Shown: positions 15,001 to 30,000 of the stretch, one piece after another
Position numbering within the stretch: the stretch's first letter is position 1
Layout: the number at the start of each line of letters is the position of its first letter
Notes under the pieces: generated by a model
The model's database searches: none
What the model saw: the letters and a program-made list of their open reading frames with translations, nothing else
Told to the model about the DNA's origin: nothing
Made by a program: the position numbers and the translations under genes
Assembly (NCBI GenBank): GCA_022113835.1
Contig: JAILWY010000029.1
Location: forward strand, 2,180,001 to 2,244,000
Length of the DNA stretch: 64,000 nt
Source of the DNA: Atopsyche davidsoni
Taxonomy: Eukaryota > Arthropoda > Insecta > Trichoptera > Hydrobiosidae
Direction of reading: 5' to 3'

Positions 15001-18000
15001 TTGCAACCGACATAACAACACCATCAAGCGCACCAGTTGAAACCGTCCCGACAGCATCTACTGCCGCAACTGTTGAAACCGTCACAACAACATCTTCTGC
15101 CGCACCTGTTGTAACCGACATAACAACACCTTCTGCCGCACCTGTTGTAACCGACATAACAACACCTTCTGCCGCACCTGTTGTAACCGGCATATCAACG
15201 TCTTCTGCCGCATCTGCTGTAACCGACACAACATCACCATCAGGCGCACCAGTAGAAACCGTCCCGACAGCATCTACTGCCGCAACTGTTGAAACCGTCA
15301 CAACAACATCTTCTGCCGCACCTGTAGTAACCGACATAACAACACCTTCTGCCGCACCTGTTGTAACCGACATAACAACACCTTCTGCTACTCCTGTTGC
15401 AACCGACATTACAACACCATCAGGCGCACCAGTTGAAACCGTCCCGACAGCATCATCTGCCGCAACTGTTGAAACCGTCACAACAACATCTTCTGCCGCA
15501 CCTGTTGTAACCGACATAACAACATCTTCTGCCGCACCTGTTGTAACCGACATAACAACACCTTCTGCCGCACCTGTTGTAACTGGCATATCAACGTCTT
15601 CTGCCGCATCTGTTGTAACCGACACAACATCACCTTCAGGCGCACCTGTAGAAACCGTCCCGACAGCATCTACTGCCGCAACTGTTGAAACCGTCACAAC
15701 AACATCTTCTGCCGCACCTGTTTCAACCGACATAACAACATCTTCTGCCGCACCTGTTGTAACCGACATAACAACACCTTCTGCCGCACCTGTTGTAACT
15801 GGCATATCAACGTCTTCTGCCGCATCTGTTGTAACCGACACAACATCACCTTCAGGCGCACCAGTAGAAACCGTCCCGACAGCATCTACTGCCGCAACTG
15901 TTGAAACCGTCACAACAACATCTTCTGCCGCACCTGTTGTAACGGACATAACAACATCTTCTGCCGCACCTGTTGTAACCGGCATAACAACACCTTCTGC
16001 CACTCCTGTTGCAACCGACATAACAACATTATCAGGCGCACCAGTTGAAACCGTCCCGACAGCATCTTCTGCCGCAACTGTTGTAACGGACATAACAACA
16101 CCTTCTGCCGCACCTGTTGTAACCGACATAACAACACCTTCTGCCGCACCTGTTGTAACCGACATAACAACACCTTCTGCCACTCCTGTTGCAACCGACG
16201 TAACAACATTATTAGGCGCACCAGTAGAAACTGTCACGACAGCATCTACTGCCGCAACTGTTGAAACCGTCACAACAACATCTTCTGCCGCACCTGTTGT
16301 AACCGACATAACAACACCTTCTGCCGCACCTGTTGTAACCGATATAACAACACCTTCTGCCGCACCTGTTGTAACCGGCATATCAACATCTTCTGCCGCA
16401 TCTGCTGTAACCGACACAACATCACCATCAGGCGCACCAGTAGAAAACGTCCCGACAGAATCTACTGCCGCAACTGTTGAAACCGTCACAACAACACCTT
16501 CTGCCGCACCTGTTGTAACCGACATAACAACACCTTCTGCCACTCCTGTTGCAACCGACGTAACAACATTATCAGGCGCACCAGTTGAAACCGTCCCGAC
16601 AGCATCTACTGCCGCAACTGTTGAAACCGTCACAACAACATCTTCTTCCGCATCTGTTGTAACCGACATAACAACATCTTCTGCCGCACCTGTTGTAACC
16701 GACATAACAACACCTTCTGCTACTCCTGTTGCAACCGACATAACAACACCATCAGGCGCACCAGTTGAAACCGTCCCGACAGCATCTTCTGCCGCAACAG
16801 TTGAAACCGTCACAACAACATCTTCTGCCGCACCTGTTGTAACCGACATAACAACACCTTTTGCCACTCCTGTTGCAACCGACATAACAACACCTTCTGC
16901 CGCACCTGTTGTAACCGACATAACAACACCTTCTGCCGCACCTGTTGTAACCGACATAACAACACCTTCTGCCGCACCTGTTGTAACCGGCATATCAACG
17001 TCTTCTGCCGCATCTGCTGTAACCGACACAACATCACCATCAGGCGCACCAGTAGAAACCGTCCCGACAGCATATACTGCCGCAACTGTTGAAACCGTCA
17101 CAACAACATCTTCTGCCGCACCTGTAGTAACCGACATAACAACACCTTCTGCCGCACCTGTTGTAACCGACATAACAACACCTTCTACTACTCCTGTTGC
17201 AACCGATATTACAACACCATCAGGCGCACCAGTTGAAACCGTCCCGACAGCATCTTCTGCCGCAACTGTTGAAACCGTCACAACAACATCTTCTGCCGCA
17301 CCTGTTGTAACCGACATAACAACACCTTCTGCCGCACCTGTTGTAACCGACATAACAACACCTTCTGCCGCACCTGTTGTAACCGGCATATCAACGTCTT
17401 CTGCCGCATCTGCTGTAACCGACACAACATCACCATCAGGCGCACCAGTAGAAAGCGTCCCGACAGAATCTACTGCCGCAACTGTTGAAACCGTCACATT
17501 AACATCTTCTGCCGCACCTGTTGTAACCGGAATATCAACGTCTTCTGCCGCATCTGTTGTATCCGACACAACATCACCTTCAGGCGCACCAGTAGAAACC
17601 GTCCCGACAGCATCTACTGCCGCAACTGTTGAAACCGTCACAACAACATCTTCTTCCGCACCTGTTGTAACCGACATTACAACACCTTCTGCTACTCCTG
17701 TTGCAACCGACATAACAACACCATCAAGCGCACCAGTTGAAACCGTCCCGACAGCATCTACTGCCGCAACTGTTGAAACCGTCACAACAACATCTTCTGC
17801 CGCACCTGTTGTAACCGACATAACAACACCTTCTGCCGCACCTGTTGTAACCGACATAACAACACCTTCTGCCGCACCTGTTGTAACCGGCATATCAACG
17901 TCTTCTGCCGCATCTGTTGTAACCGACACAACATCACCTTCAGGCGCACCTGTAGAAACCGTCCCGACAGCATCTACTGCCGCAACTGTTGAAACCGTCA

Positions 18001-21000
18001 CAACAACATCTTCTGCCGCACCTGTTGTAACGGACTTAACAACATCTTCTGCCGCACCTGTTGTAACCGGCATAACAACACCTTCTGCCACTCCTGTTGC
18101 AACCGACATTACAACACCATCAGGCGCACCAGTTGAAACCGTCCCGACAGCATCTTCTGCCGCAACTGTTGAAACCGTCACAACAACATCTTCTGCCGCA
18201 CCTGTTTCAACCGACATAACAACATCTTCTGCCGCACCTGTTGTAACCGACATAACAACACCTTCTGCCGCACCTGTTGTAACTGGCATATCAACGTCTT
18301 CTGCCGCATCTGTTGTAACCGACACAACATCACCTTCAGGCGCACCAGTAGAAACCGTCCCGACAGCATCTACTGCCGCAACTGTTGAAACCGTCACAAC
18401 AACATCTTCTGCCGCACCTGTTGTAACGGACATAACAACATCTTCTGCCGCACCTGTTGTAACCGGCATAACAACACCTTCTGCCACTCCTGTTGCAACC
18501 GACATAACAACATTATCAGGCGCACCAGTTGAAACCGTCCCGACAGCATCTTCTGCCGCAACTGTTGAAACCGTCACAACAACATCTTCTGCCGCACCTG
18601 TTGTAACCGACATAACAACACCTTCTGCCGCAACTGTTGAAACCGTCACATTAACATCTTCTGCCGCACCTGTTGTAACCGGAATATCAACGTCTTCTGC
18701 CGCATCTGTTGTATCCGACACAACATCACCTTCAGGCGCACCAGTAGAAACCGTCCCGACAGCATCTACTGCCGCAACTGTTGAAACCGTCACAACAACA
18801 TCTTCTTCCGCACCTGTTGTAACCGACATTACAACACCTTCTGCTACTCCTGTTGCAACCGACATAACAACACCATCAGGCGCACCAGTTGAAACCGTCC
18901 CGACAGCATTTACTGCCGCAACTATTGAAACCGTCACAACAACATCTTCTGCCGCACCTGTTGTAACGGACATAACAACACCTTCTGCCGCACCTGTTGT
19001 AACCGACATAACAACACCTTCTGCCGCACCTGTTGTAACCGACATAACAACACCTTCTGCCACTCCTGTTGCAACCGACGTAACAACATTATTAGGCGCA
19101 CCAGTAGAAACTGTCACGACAGCATCTACTGCCGCAACTGTTGAAACCGTCACAACAACATCTTCTGCCGCACCTGTTGTAACCGACATAACAACACCTT
19201 CTGCCGCACCTGTTGTAACCGATATAACAACACCTTCTGCCGCACCTGTTGTAACCGGCATATCAACATCTTCTGCCGCATCTGCTGTAACCGACACAAC
19301 ATCACCATCAGGCGCACCAGTAGAAAACGTCCCGACAGAATCTACTGCCGCAACTGTTGAAACCGTCACAACAACACCTTCTGCCGCACCTGTTGTAACC
19401 GACATAACAACACCTTCTGCCACTCCTGTTGCAACCGACGTAACAACATTATCAGGCGCACCAGTTGAAACCGTCCCGACAGCATCTACTGCCGCAACTG
19501 TTGAAACCGTCACAACAACATCTTCTTCCGCATCTGTTGTAACCGACATAACAACATCTTCTGCCGCACCTGTTGTAACCGACATAACAACACCTTCTGC
19601 TACTCCTGTTGCAACCGACATAACAACACCATCAGGCGCACCAGTTGAAACCGTCCCGACAGCATCTTCTGCCGCAACAGTTGAAACCGTCACAACAACA
19701 TCTTCTGCCGCACCTGTTGTAACCGACATAACAACACCTTTTGCCACTCCTGTTGCAACCGACATAACAACACCTTCTGCCGCACCTGTTGTAACCGACA
19801 TAACAACACCTTCTGCCGCACCTGTTGTAACCGACATAACAACACCTTCTGCCGCACCTGTTGTAACCGGCATATCAACGTCTTCTGCCGCATCTGCTGT
19901 AACCGACACAACATCACCATCAGGCGCACCAGTAGAAACCGTCCCGACAGCATATACTGCCGCAACTGTTGAAACCGTCACAACAACATCTTCTGCCGCA
20001 CCTGTAGTAACCGACATAACAACACCTTCTGCCGCACCTGTTGTAACCGACATAACAACACCTTCTACTACTCCTGTTGCAACCGATATTACAACACCAT
20101 CAGGCGCACCAGTTGAAACCGTCCCGACAGCATCTTCTGCCGCAACTGTTGAAACCGTCACAACAACATCTTCTGCCGCACCTGTTGTAACCGACATAAC
20201 AACACCTTCTGCCGCACCTGTTGTAACCGACATAACAACACCTTCTGCCGCACCTGTTGTAACCGGCATATCAACGTCTTCTGCCGCATCTGCTGTAACC
20301 GACACAACATCACCATCAGGCGCACCAGTAGAAAGCGTCCCGACAGAATCTACTGCCGCAACTGTTGAAACCGTCACATTAACATCTTCTGCCGCACCTG
20401 TTGTAACCGGAATATCAACGTCTTCTGCCGCATCTGTTGTATCCGACACAACATCACCTTCAGGCGCACCAGTAGAAACCGTCCCGACAGCATCTACTGC
20501 CGCAACTGTTGAAACCGTCACAACAACATCTTCTTCCGCACCTGTTGTAACCGACATTACAACACCTTCTGCTACTCCTGTTGCAACCGACATAACAACA
20601 CCATCAAGCGCACCAGTTGAAACCGTCCCGACAGCATCTACTGCCGCAACTGTTGAAACCGTCACAACAACATCTTCTGCCGCACCTGTTGTAACCGACA
20701 TAACAACACCTTCTGCCGCACCTGTTGTAACCGACATAACAACACCTTCTGCCGCACCTGTTGTAACCGGCATATCAACGTCTTCTGCCGCATCTGTTGT
20801 AACCGACACAACATCACCTTCAGGCGCACCTGTAGAAACCGTCCCGACAGCATCTACTGCCGCAACTGTTGAAACCGTCACAACAACATCTTCTGCCGCA
20901 CCTGTTGTAACGGACTTAACAACATCTTCTGCCGCACCTGTTGTAACCGGCATAACAACACCTTCTGCCACTCCTGTTGCAACCGACATTACAACACCAT

Positions 21001-24000
21001 CAGGCGCACCAGTTGAAACCGTCCCGACAGCATCTTCTGCCGCAACTGTTGAAACCGTCACAACAACATCTTCTGCCGCACCTGTTTCAACCGACATAAC
21101 AACATCTTCTGCCGCACCTGTTGTAACCGACATAACAACACCTTCTGCCGCACCTGTTGTAACTGGCATATCAACGTCTTCTGCCGCATCTGTTGTAACC
21201 GACACAACATCACCTTCAGGCGCACCAGTAGAAACCGTCCCGACAGCATCTACTGCCGCAACTGTTGAAACCGTCACAACAACATCTTCTGCCGCACCTG
21301 TTGTAACGGACATAACAACATCTTCTGCCGCACCTGTTGTAACCGGCATAACAACACCTTCTGCCACTCCTGTTGCAACCGACATAACAACATTATCAGG
21401 CGCACCAGTTGAAACCGTCCCGACAGCATCTTCTGCCGCAACTGTTGAAACCGTCACAACAACATCTTCTGCCGCACCTGTTGTAACCGACATAACAACA
21501 CCTTCTGCCGCAACTGTTGAAACCGTCACATTAACATCTTCTGCCGCACCTGTTGTAACCGGAATATCAACGTCTTCTGCCGCATCTGTTGTATCCGACA
21601 CAACATCACCTTCAGGCGCACCAGTAGAAACCGTCCCGACAGCATCTACTGCCGCAACTGTTGAAACCGTCACAACAACATCTTCTTCCGCACCTGTTGT
21701 AACCGACATTACAACACCTTCTGCTACTCCTGTTGCAACCGACATAACAACACCATCAGGCGCACCAGTTGAAACCGTCCCGACAGCATTTACTGCCGCA
21801 ACTATTGAAACCGTCACAACAACATCTTCTGCCGCACCTGTTGTAACGGACATAACAACACCTTCTGCCGCACCTGTTGTAACCGACATAACAACACCTT
21901 CTGCCGCACCTGTTGTAACCGACATAACAACACCTTCTGCCACTCCTGTTGCAACCGACGTAACAACATTATTAGGCGCACCAGTAGAAACTGTCACGAC
22001 AGCATCTACTGCCGCAACTGTTGAAACCGTCACAACAACATCTTCTGCCGCACCTGTTGTAACCGACATAACAACACCTTCTGCCGCACCTGTTGTAACC
22101 GATATAACAACACCTTCTGCCGCACCTGTTGTAACCGGCATATCAACATCTTCTGCCGCATCTGCTGTAACCGACACAACATCACCATCAGGCGCACCAG
22201 TAGAAAACGTCCCGACAGAATCTACTGCCGCAACTGTTGAAACCGTCACAACAACACCTTCTGCCGCACCTGTTGTAACCGACATAACAACACCTTCTGC
22301 CACTCCTGTTGCAACCGACGTAACAACATTATCAGGCGCACCAGTTGAAACCGTCCCGACAGCATCTACTGCCGCAACTGTTGAAACCGTCACAACAACA
22401 TCTTCTTCCGCATCTGTTGTAACCGACATAACAACATCTTCTGCCGCACCTGTTGTAACCGACATAACAACACCTTCTGCTACTCCTGTTGCAACCGACA
22501 TAACAACACCATCAGGCGCACCAGTTGAAACCGTCCCGACAGCATCTTCTGCCGCAACAGTTGAAACCGTCACAACAACATCTTCTGCCGCACCTGTTGT
22601 AACCGACATAACAACACCTTTTGCCACTCCTGTTGCAACCGACATAACAACACCTTCTGCCGCACCTGTTGTAACCGACATAACAACACCTTCTGCCGCA
22701 CCTGTTGTAACCGACATAACAACACCTTCTGCCGCACCTGTTGTAACCGGCATATCAACGTCTTCTGCCGCATCTGCTGTAACCGACACAACATCACCAT
22801 CAGGCGCACCAGTAGAAACCGTCCCGACAGCATATACTGCCGCAACTGTTGAAACCGTCACAACAACATCTTCTGCCGCACCTGTAGTAACCGACATAAC
22901 AACACCTTCTGCCGCACCTGTTGTAACCGACATAACAACACCTTCTACTACTCCTGTTGCAACCGATATTACAACACCATCAGGCGCACCAGTTGAAACC
23001 GTCCCGACAGCATCTTCTGCCGCAACTGTTGAAACCGTCACAACAACATCTTCTGCCGCACCTGTTGTAACCGACATAACAACACCTTCTGCCGCACCTG
23101 TTGTAACCGACATAACAACACCTTCTGCCGCACCTGTTGTAACCGGCATATCAACGTCTTCTGCCGCATCTGCTGTAACCGACACAACATCACCATCAGG
23201 CGCACCAGTAGAAAGCGTCCCGACAGAATCTACTGCCGCAACTGTTGAAACCGTCACATTAACATCTTCTGCCGCACCTGTTGTAACCGGAATATCAACG
23301 TCTTCTGCCGCATCTGTTGTATCCGACACAACATCACCTTCAGGCGCACCAGTAGAAACCGTCCCGACAGCATCTACTGCCGCAACTGTTGAAACCGTCA
23401 CAACAACATCTTCTTCCGCACCTGTTGTAACCGACATTACAACACCTTCTGCTACTCCTGTTGCAACCGACATAACAACACCATCAAGCGCACCAGTTGA
23501 AACCGTCCCGACAGCATCTACTGCCGCAACTGTTGAAACCGTCACAACAACATCTTCTGCCGCACCTGTTGTAACCGACATAACAACACCTTCTGCCGCA
23601 CCTGTTGTAACCGACATAACAACACCTTCTGCCGCACCTGTTGTAACCGGCATATCAACGTCTTCTGCCGCATCTGTTGTAACCGACACAACATCACCTT
23701 CAGGCGCACCTGTAGAAACCGTCCCGACAGCATCTACTGCCGCAACTGTTGAAACCGTCACAACAACATCTTCTGCCGCACCTGTTGTAACGGACTTAAC
23801 AACATCTTCTGCCGCACCTGTTGTAACCGGCATCACAACACCTTCTGCCACTCCTGTTGCAACCGACATTACAACACCATCAGGCGCACCAGTTGAAACC
23901 GTCCCGACAGCATCTTCTGCCGCAACTGTTGAAACCGTCACAACAACATCTTCTGCCGCACCTGTTTCAACCGACATAACAACATCTTCTGCCGCACCTG

Positions 24001-27000
24001 TTGTAACCGACATAACAACACCTTCTGCCGCACCTGTTGTAACTGGCATATCAACGTCTTCTGCCGCATCTGTTGTAACCGACACAACATCACCTTCAGG
24101 CGCACCAGTAGAAACCGTCCCGACAGCATCTACTGCCGCAACTGTTGAAACCGTCACAACAACATCTTCTGCCGCACCTGTTGTAACGGACATAACAACA
24201 TCTTCTGCCGCACCTGTTGTAACCGGCATAACAACACCTTCTGCCACTCCTGTTGCAACCGACATAACAACATTATCAGGCGCACCAGTTGAAACCGTCC
24301 CGACAGCATCTTCTGCCGCAACTGTTGAAACCGTCACAACAACATCTTCTGCCGCACCTGTTGTAACCGACATAACAACACCTTCTGCCGCAACTGTTGA
24401 AACCGTCACATTAACATCTTCTGCCGCACCTGTTGTAACCGGAATATCAACGTCTTCTGCCGCATCTGTTGTATCCGACACAACATCACCTTCAGGCGCA
24501 CCAGTAGAAACCGTCCCGACAGCATCTACTGCCGCAACTGTTGAAACCGTCACAACAACATCTTCTTCCGCACCTGTTGTAACCGACATTACAACACCTT
24601 CTGCTACTCCTGTTGCAACCGACATAACAACACCATCAGGCGCACCAGTTGAAACCGTCCCGACAGCATTTACTGCCGCAACTGTTGAAACCGTCACAAC
24701 AACATCTTCTGCCGCACCTGTTGTAACGGACATAACAACACCTTCTGCCGCACCTGTTGTAACCGACATAATAACACCTTCTGCCGCACCTGTTGTAACC
24801 GACATAACAACACCTTCTGCCACTCCTGTTGCAACCGACGTAACAACATTATCAGGCGCACCAGTAGAAACTGTCACGACAGCATCTACTGCCGCAACTG
24901 TTGAAACCGTCACTACAACACCTTCTGCCGCACCTGTTGTAACCGACATAACAACACCTTCTGCCGCACCTGTTGTAACCGACATAACAACACCTTCTGC
25001 CACTCCTGTTGCAACCGACGTAACAACATTATCAGGCGCACCAGTAGAAACTGTCACGACAGCATCTACTGCCGCAACTGTTGAAACCGTCACTACAACA
25101 CCTTCTGCCGCACCTGTTGTAACCGACATAACAACACCTTCTGCCGCACCTGATGTAACCGACATATTAGCATCTACTGCCGCACCTGTTGTAACCGACA
25201 TATCAACACCTTCTGCCATTCCTGTTGCAACCGACGTAACAACATTATCAGGCGCACCAGTAGAAACTGTCACGACAGCATCTACTGCCGCAACTGTTGA
25301 AACCGTCACAACAACATCTTCTGCCGCACCTGTTGTAACCGGCATATCAACGTCTTCTGCCGCACCTGTTGTAACCGGCATAACAACACCTTCTGCCACT
25401 CCTGTTGCAACCGACATAACAACATTATCAGGCGCACCAGTAGAAACTGTCACGACAGCATCTACTGCCGCAACTGTTGAAACCGTCACAACAACATCTT
25501 CTGCCGCAAGTGTTGTAACCGACATAACAACATCTTCTGCCGCACCTGTTGTAACCGGCATATCAACGTCTTCTGCCGCATCTGTTGTAACCGACACAAC
25601 ATCACCTTCAGGCGCACCAGTAGAAACCGTCCCGACAGCATCTACTGCCGCAACTGTTGAAACCGTCACAACAACATCTTCTGCCGCACCTGTTGTAACC
25701 GACATAACAACACCTTCTGCCGCAACTGTTGAAACCGTCACATTAACATCTTCTGCCGCACCTGTTGTAACCGGAATATCAACGTCTTCTGCCGCATCTG
25801 TTGTATCCGACACAACATCACCTTCAGGCGCACCATTAGAAACCGTCCCGACAGCATCTACTGCCGCAACTGTTGAAACCGTCACAACAACATCTTCTTC
25901 CGCACCTGTTGTAACCGACATTACAACACCTTCTGCTACTCCTGTTGCAACCGACATAACAACACCATCAGGCGCACCAGTTGAAACCGTCCCGACAGCA
26001 TCTACTGCCGCAACTGTTGAAACCGTCACAACAACATCTTCTGCCGCACCTGTTGTAACGGACATAACAACACCTTCTGCCGCACCTGTTGTAACCGACA
26101 TAATAACACCTTCTGCCGCACCTGTTGTAACCGACATAACAACACCTTCTGCCACTCCTGTTGCAACCGACGTAACAACATTATCAGGCGCACCAGTAGA
26201 AACTGTCACGACAGCATCTACTGCCGCAACTGTTGAAACCGTCACTACAACACCTTCTGCCGCACCTGTTGTAACCGACATAACAACACCTTCTGCTGCA
26301 CCTGTTGTAACCGACATAACAACACCTTCTGCCACTCCTGTTGCAACCGACGTAACAACATTATCAGGCGCACCAGTAGAAACTGTCACGACAGCATCTA
26401 CTGCCGCAACTGTTGAAACCGTCACAACAACATCTTCTGCCGCACCTGTTGTAACGGACATAACAACACCTTCTGCCGCACCTGTTGTAACCGACATAAC
26501 AACACCTTCTGCTACTCCTGTTGCAACTGACATAACAACACCATCAAGCGCACCAGTTGAAACCGTCCCGACAGCATCTACTGCCGCAACTGTTGAAACC
26601 GTCACAACAACATCTTCTGCCGCACCTGTTGTAACGGACATAACAACACCTTCTGCCGCACCTGTTGTAACCGACATAACAACACCTTCTGCCGCACCTG
26701 TTGTAACCGGCATATCAACGTCTTCTGCCGCATCTGCTGTATCCGACACAACATCACCATCAGGCGCACCAGTAGAATCCGTCCCGACAGCATCTACTGC
26801 CGCAACTGTTGAAACCGACATAACAACACCTTCTGCCGCACCTGTTGTAACCGACATAACAACACCTTCTGCCACTCCTGTTGCAACCGACGTAACAACA
26901 TTATCAGGCGCACCAGTAGAAACTGTCACGACAGCATCTACTGCCGCAACTGTTGAAACCGTAACAACAACATCTTCTGCCGCACCTGTTGTAACGGACA

Positions 27001-30000
27001 TAACAACACCTTCTGCCGCACCTGTTGTAACCGACATAACAACACCTTCTGCCACTCCTGTTGCAACCGACGTAACAACATTATCAGGCGCACCAGTAGA
27101 AACTGTCACGACAGCATCTACTGCCGCAACTGTTGAAACCGTCACAACAACATCTTCTGCCGCACCTGTTGTAACGGACATAACAACACCTTCTGCCGCA
27201 CCTGTTGTAACCGACATAACAACACCTTCTGCCGCACCTGTTGTAACCGGCATATCAACGTCTTCTGCCGCATCTGCTGTATCCGACACAACATCACCAT
27301 CAGGCGCACCAGTAGAAACCGTCCCGACAGCATCTTCTGCCGCAACTGTTGAAACCGTCACAACAACATCTTCTGCCGCAACTGTTGATACCGTCACAAC
27401 AACATCTTCTGCCGCACCTGTTGTAACCGACATAACAACATCTTCTGCCGCACCTGTTGTAACCGACATAACAACACCTTCTGCCACTCCTGTTGCAACC
27501 GACATAACAACACCATCAGGCGCACCAGTTGAAACCGTCCCGACAGCATCTTCTGCCGCAACTGTTGAAACCGTCACAACAACATCTTCTGCCGCACCTG
27601 TTGTAACCGACATAACAACACCTTCTGCCGCACCCGTTGTAACCGACATAACAACACCTTCTGCTACTCCTGTTGCAACCGACATAACAACACCATCAGG
27701 CGCACCAGTTGAAACCGTCCCGACAGCATCTTCTGCCGCAACTGTTGAAACCGTCACAACAACATCTTCTGCCGCACCTGTTGTAACCGACATAACAACA
27801 CCTTCTGCCGCACCTGTTGTAACCGGCATATCAACGTCTTCTGCCGCATCTGCTGTAACCGACACAACATCACCATCAGGCGCACCAGTAGGAACCGTCC
27901 CGACAGCATCTACTGCCGCAACTGTTGAAACCGTCACAACAACATCTTCTGCCGCACCTGTTGTAACCGACATAACAACATCTTCTGCCGCACCTGTTGT
28001 AACCGACATAACAACACCTTCTGCCGCACCTGTTGTAACCGGCATATCAACGTCTTCTTTCGCATCTGCTGTAACCGACACAACATCACCATCAGGCGCA
28101 CCAGTAGAAAACGTCCCGACAGCATCTACTGCCGCAACTGTTGAAATCGTCACAACAACATCTTCTGCCGCACCTGATGTAACCGACATATTAGCATCTA
28201 CTGCCGCACCTGTTGTAACCGACATAACAACACCTTCTGCCATTCCTGTTGCAACCGACGTAACAACATTATCAGGCGCACCAGTAGAAACTGTCACGAC
28301 AGCATCTACTGCCGCAACTGTTGAAACCGTCACAACAACATCTTCTGCCGCACCTGATGTAACCGACATATTAGCATCTACTGCCGCACCTGTTGTAACC
28401 AACATAACAACACCTTCTGCCATTCCTGTTGCAACTGACGTAACAACATTATCAGGCGCACCAGTAGAAACTGTCACGACAGCATCTACTGCCGCAACTG
28501 TTGAAACCGTCACAACAACATCTTCTGCCGCACCTGTAGTAACCGACATAACAACACCTTCTGCCGCACCTGTTGTAACCGACATAACAACACCTTCTGC
28601 TACTCCTGTTGCAACCGACATAACAACACCATCAGGCGCACCTGTTGAAACCGTCCCGACAGCATCTTCTGCCGCAACTGTTGAAACCATCACAACAACA
28701 TCTTCTGCCGCACCTGTTGTAACCGACATAACAACATCTTCTGCCGCACCTGTTGTAACCGACATAACAACACCTTCTGCCGCACCTGTTGTAACCGGCA
28801 TATCAACGTCTTCTGCCGCATCTGTTGTAACCGACACAACATCACCTTCAGGCGCACCAGTAGAAACCGTCCCGACAGCATCTACTGCCGCAACTGCTGA
28901 AACCGTCACAACAACATCTTCTTCCGCATCTGTTGTAACCGACATAACAACACCTTCTGCTACTTCTGTTGCAACCGACATAACAACACCATCGGGCGCA
29001 CCAGTAGAAACCTTCCCGACAGCATCTACTGCCGCAACTGTTGAAACCGTCACAACAACATCTTCTGCCGCACCTGTTGTAACCAACATAACAACACCTT
29101 CTGCCGCACCTGTTGTAACCGTCATAACAACACCTTCTGCCGCACCTGTTGTAACCGACCTAACAACACCTTCTGCCACTCCTGTTGCAACCGACGTAAC
29201 AACATTATCAGGCGCACCAGTAGAAACTGTCACGACAGCATCTACTGCCGCAACTGTTGAAACCGTCACAACAACATCTTCTGCCGCAACTGTTGAAACC
29301 GTCACAACAACATCTTCTGCCGCACCTGTTGTAACCGACATAACAACATCTTCTGCCGCACCTGTTGTAACCGACATAACAACACCTTCTGCCACTCCTG
29401 TTGCAACCGACATAACAACACCATCGGGCGCACCAGTAGAAACCTTCCCGACAGCATCTACTGCCGCAACTGTTGAAACCGTCACAACAACATCTTCTGC
29501 CGCACCTGTTGTAACTGACATAACAACACCTTCTGCCGCACCTGTTGTAACCGACATAACAACACCTTCTGCCGCACCTGATGTAACCGACATATTAGCA
29601 TCTACTGCCGCACCTGTTGTAACCGACATATCAACACCTTCTGCCATTCCTGTTGCAACCGACGTAACAACATTATCAGGCGCACCAGTAGAAACTGTCA
29701 CGACAGCATCTACTGCCGCAACTGTTGAAACCGTCACAACAACATCTTCTGCCGCACCTGTTGTAACCGGCATATCAACGTCTTCTGCCGCACCTGTTGT
29801 AACCGGCATAACAACACCTTCTGCCACTCCTGTTGCAACCGACATAACAACATTATCAGGCGCACCAGTAGAAACTGTCACGACAGCATCTACTGCCGCA
29901 ACTGTTGAAACCGTCACAACAACATCTTCTGCCGCAAGTGTTGTAACCGACATAACAACATCTTCTGCCGCACCTGTTGTAACCGGCATATCAACGTCTT

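Larger units (their letters stand above)
8017..24720 (+). repeat. Higher-order array of six blocks (2,484 / 2,880 / 2,700 / 2,880 / 2,880 / ~2,880 bp)
   Basis: Blocks begin at about 8,017, 10,501, 13,381, 16,081, 18,961 and 21,841, each at a 'ttgtaacgga' unit followed by a tta-tta-ggc variant. In 36-bp units they are 69, 80, 75, 80, 80 and about 80 long. At 2,880-bp offset, 16,081-21,780 matches 18,961-24,660; the one difference I noticed is at 23,834 (ata to atc, silent). At 5,580-bp offset, about 8,600-15,200 matches 14,180-20,780; differences noticed are at 10,965, 11,705 and 13,179. Identity breaks up after about 24,680. Block edges are set by my choice of marker; a repeat has no natural start. 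Confidence 0.8.
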
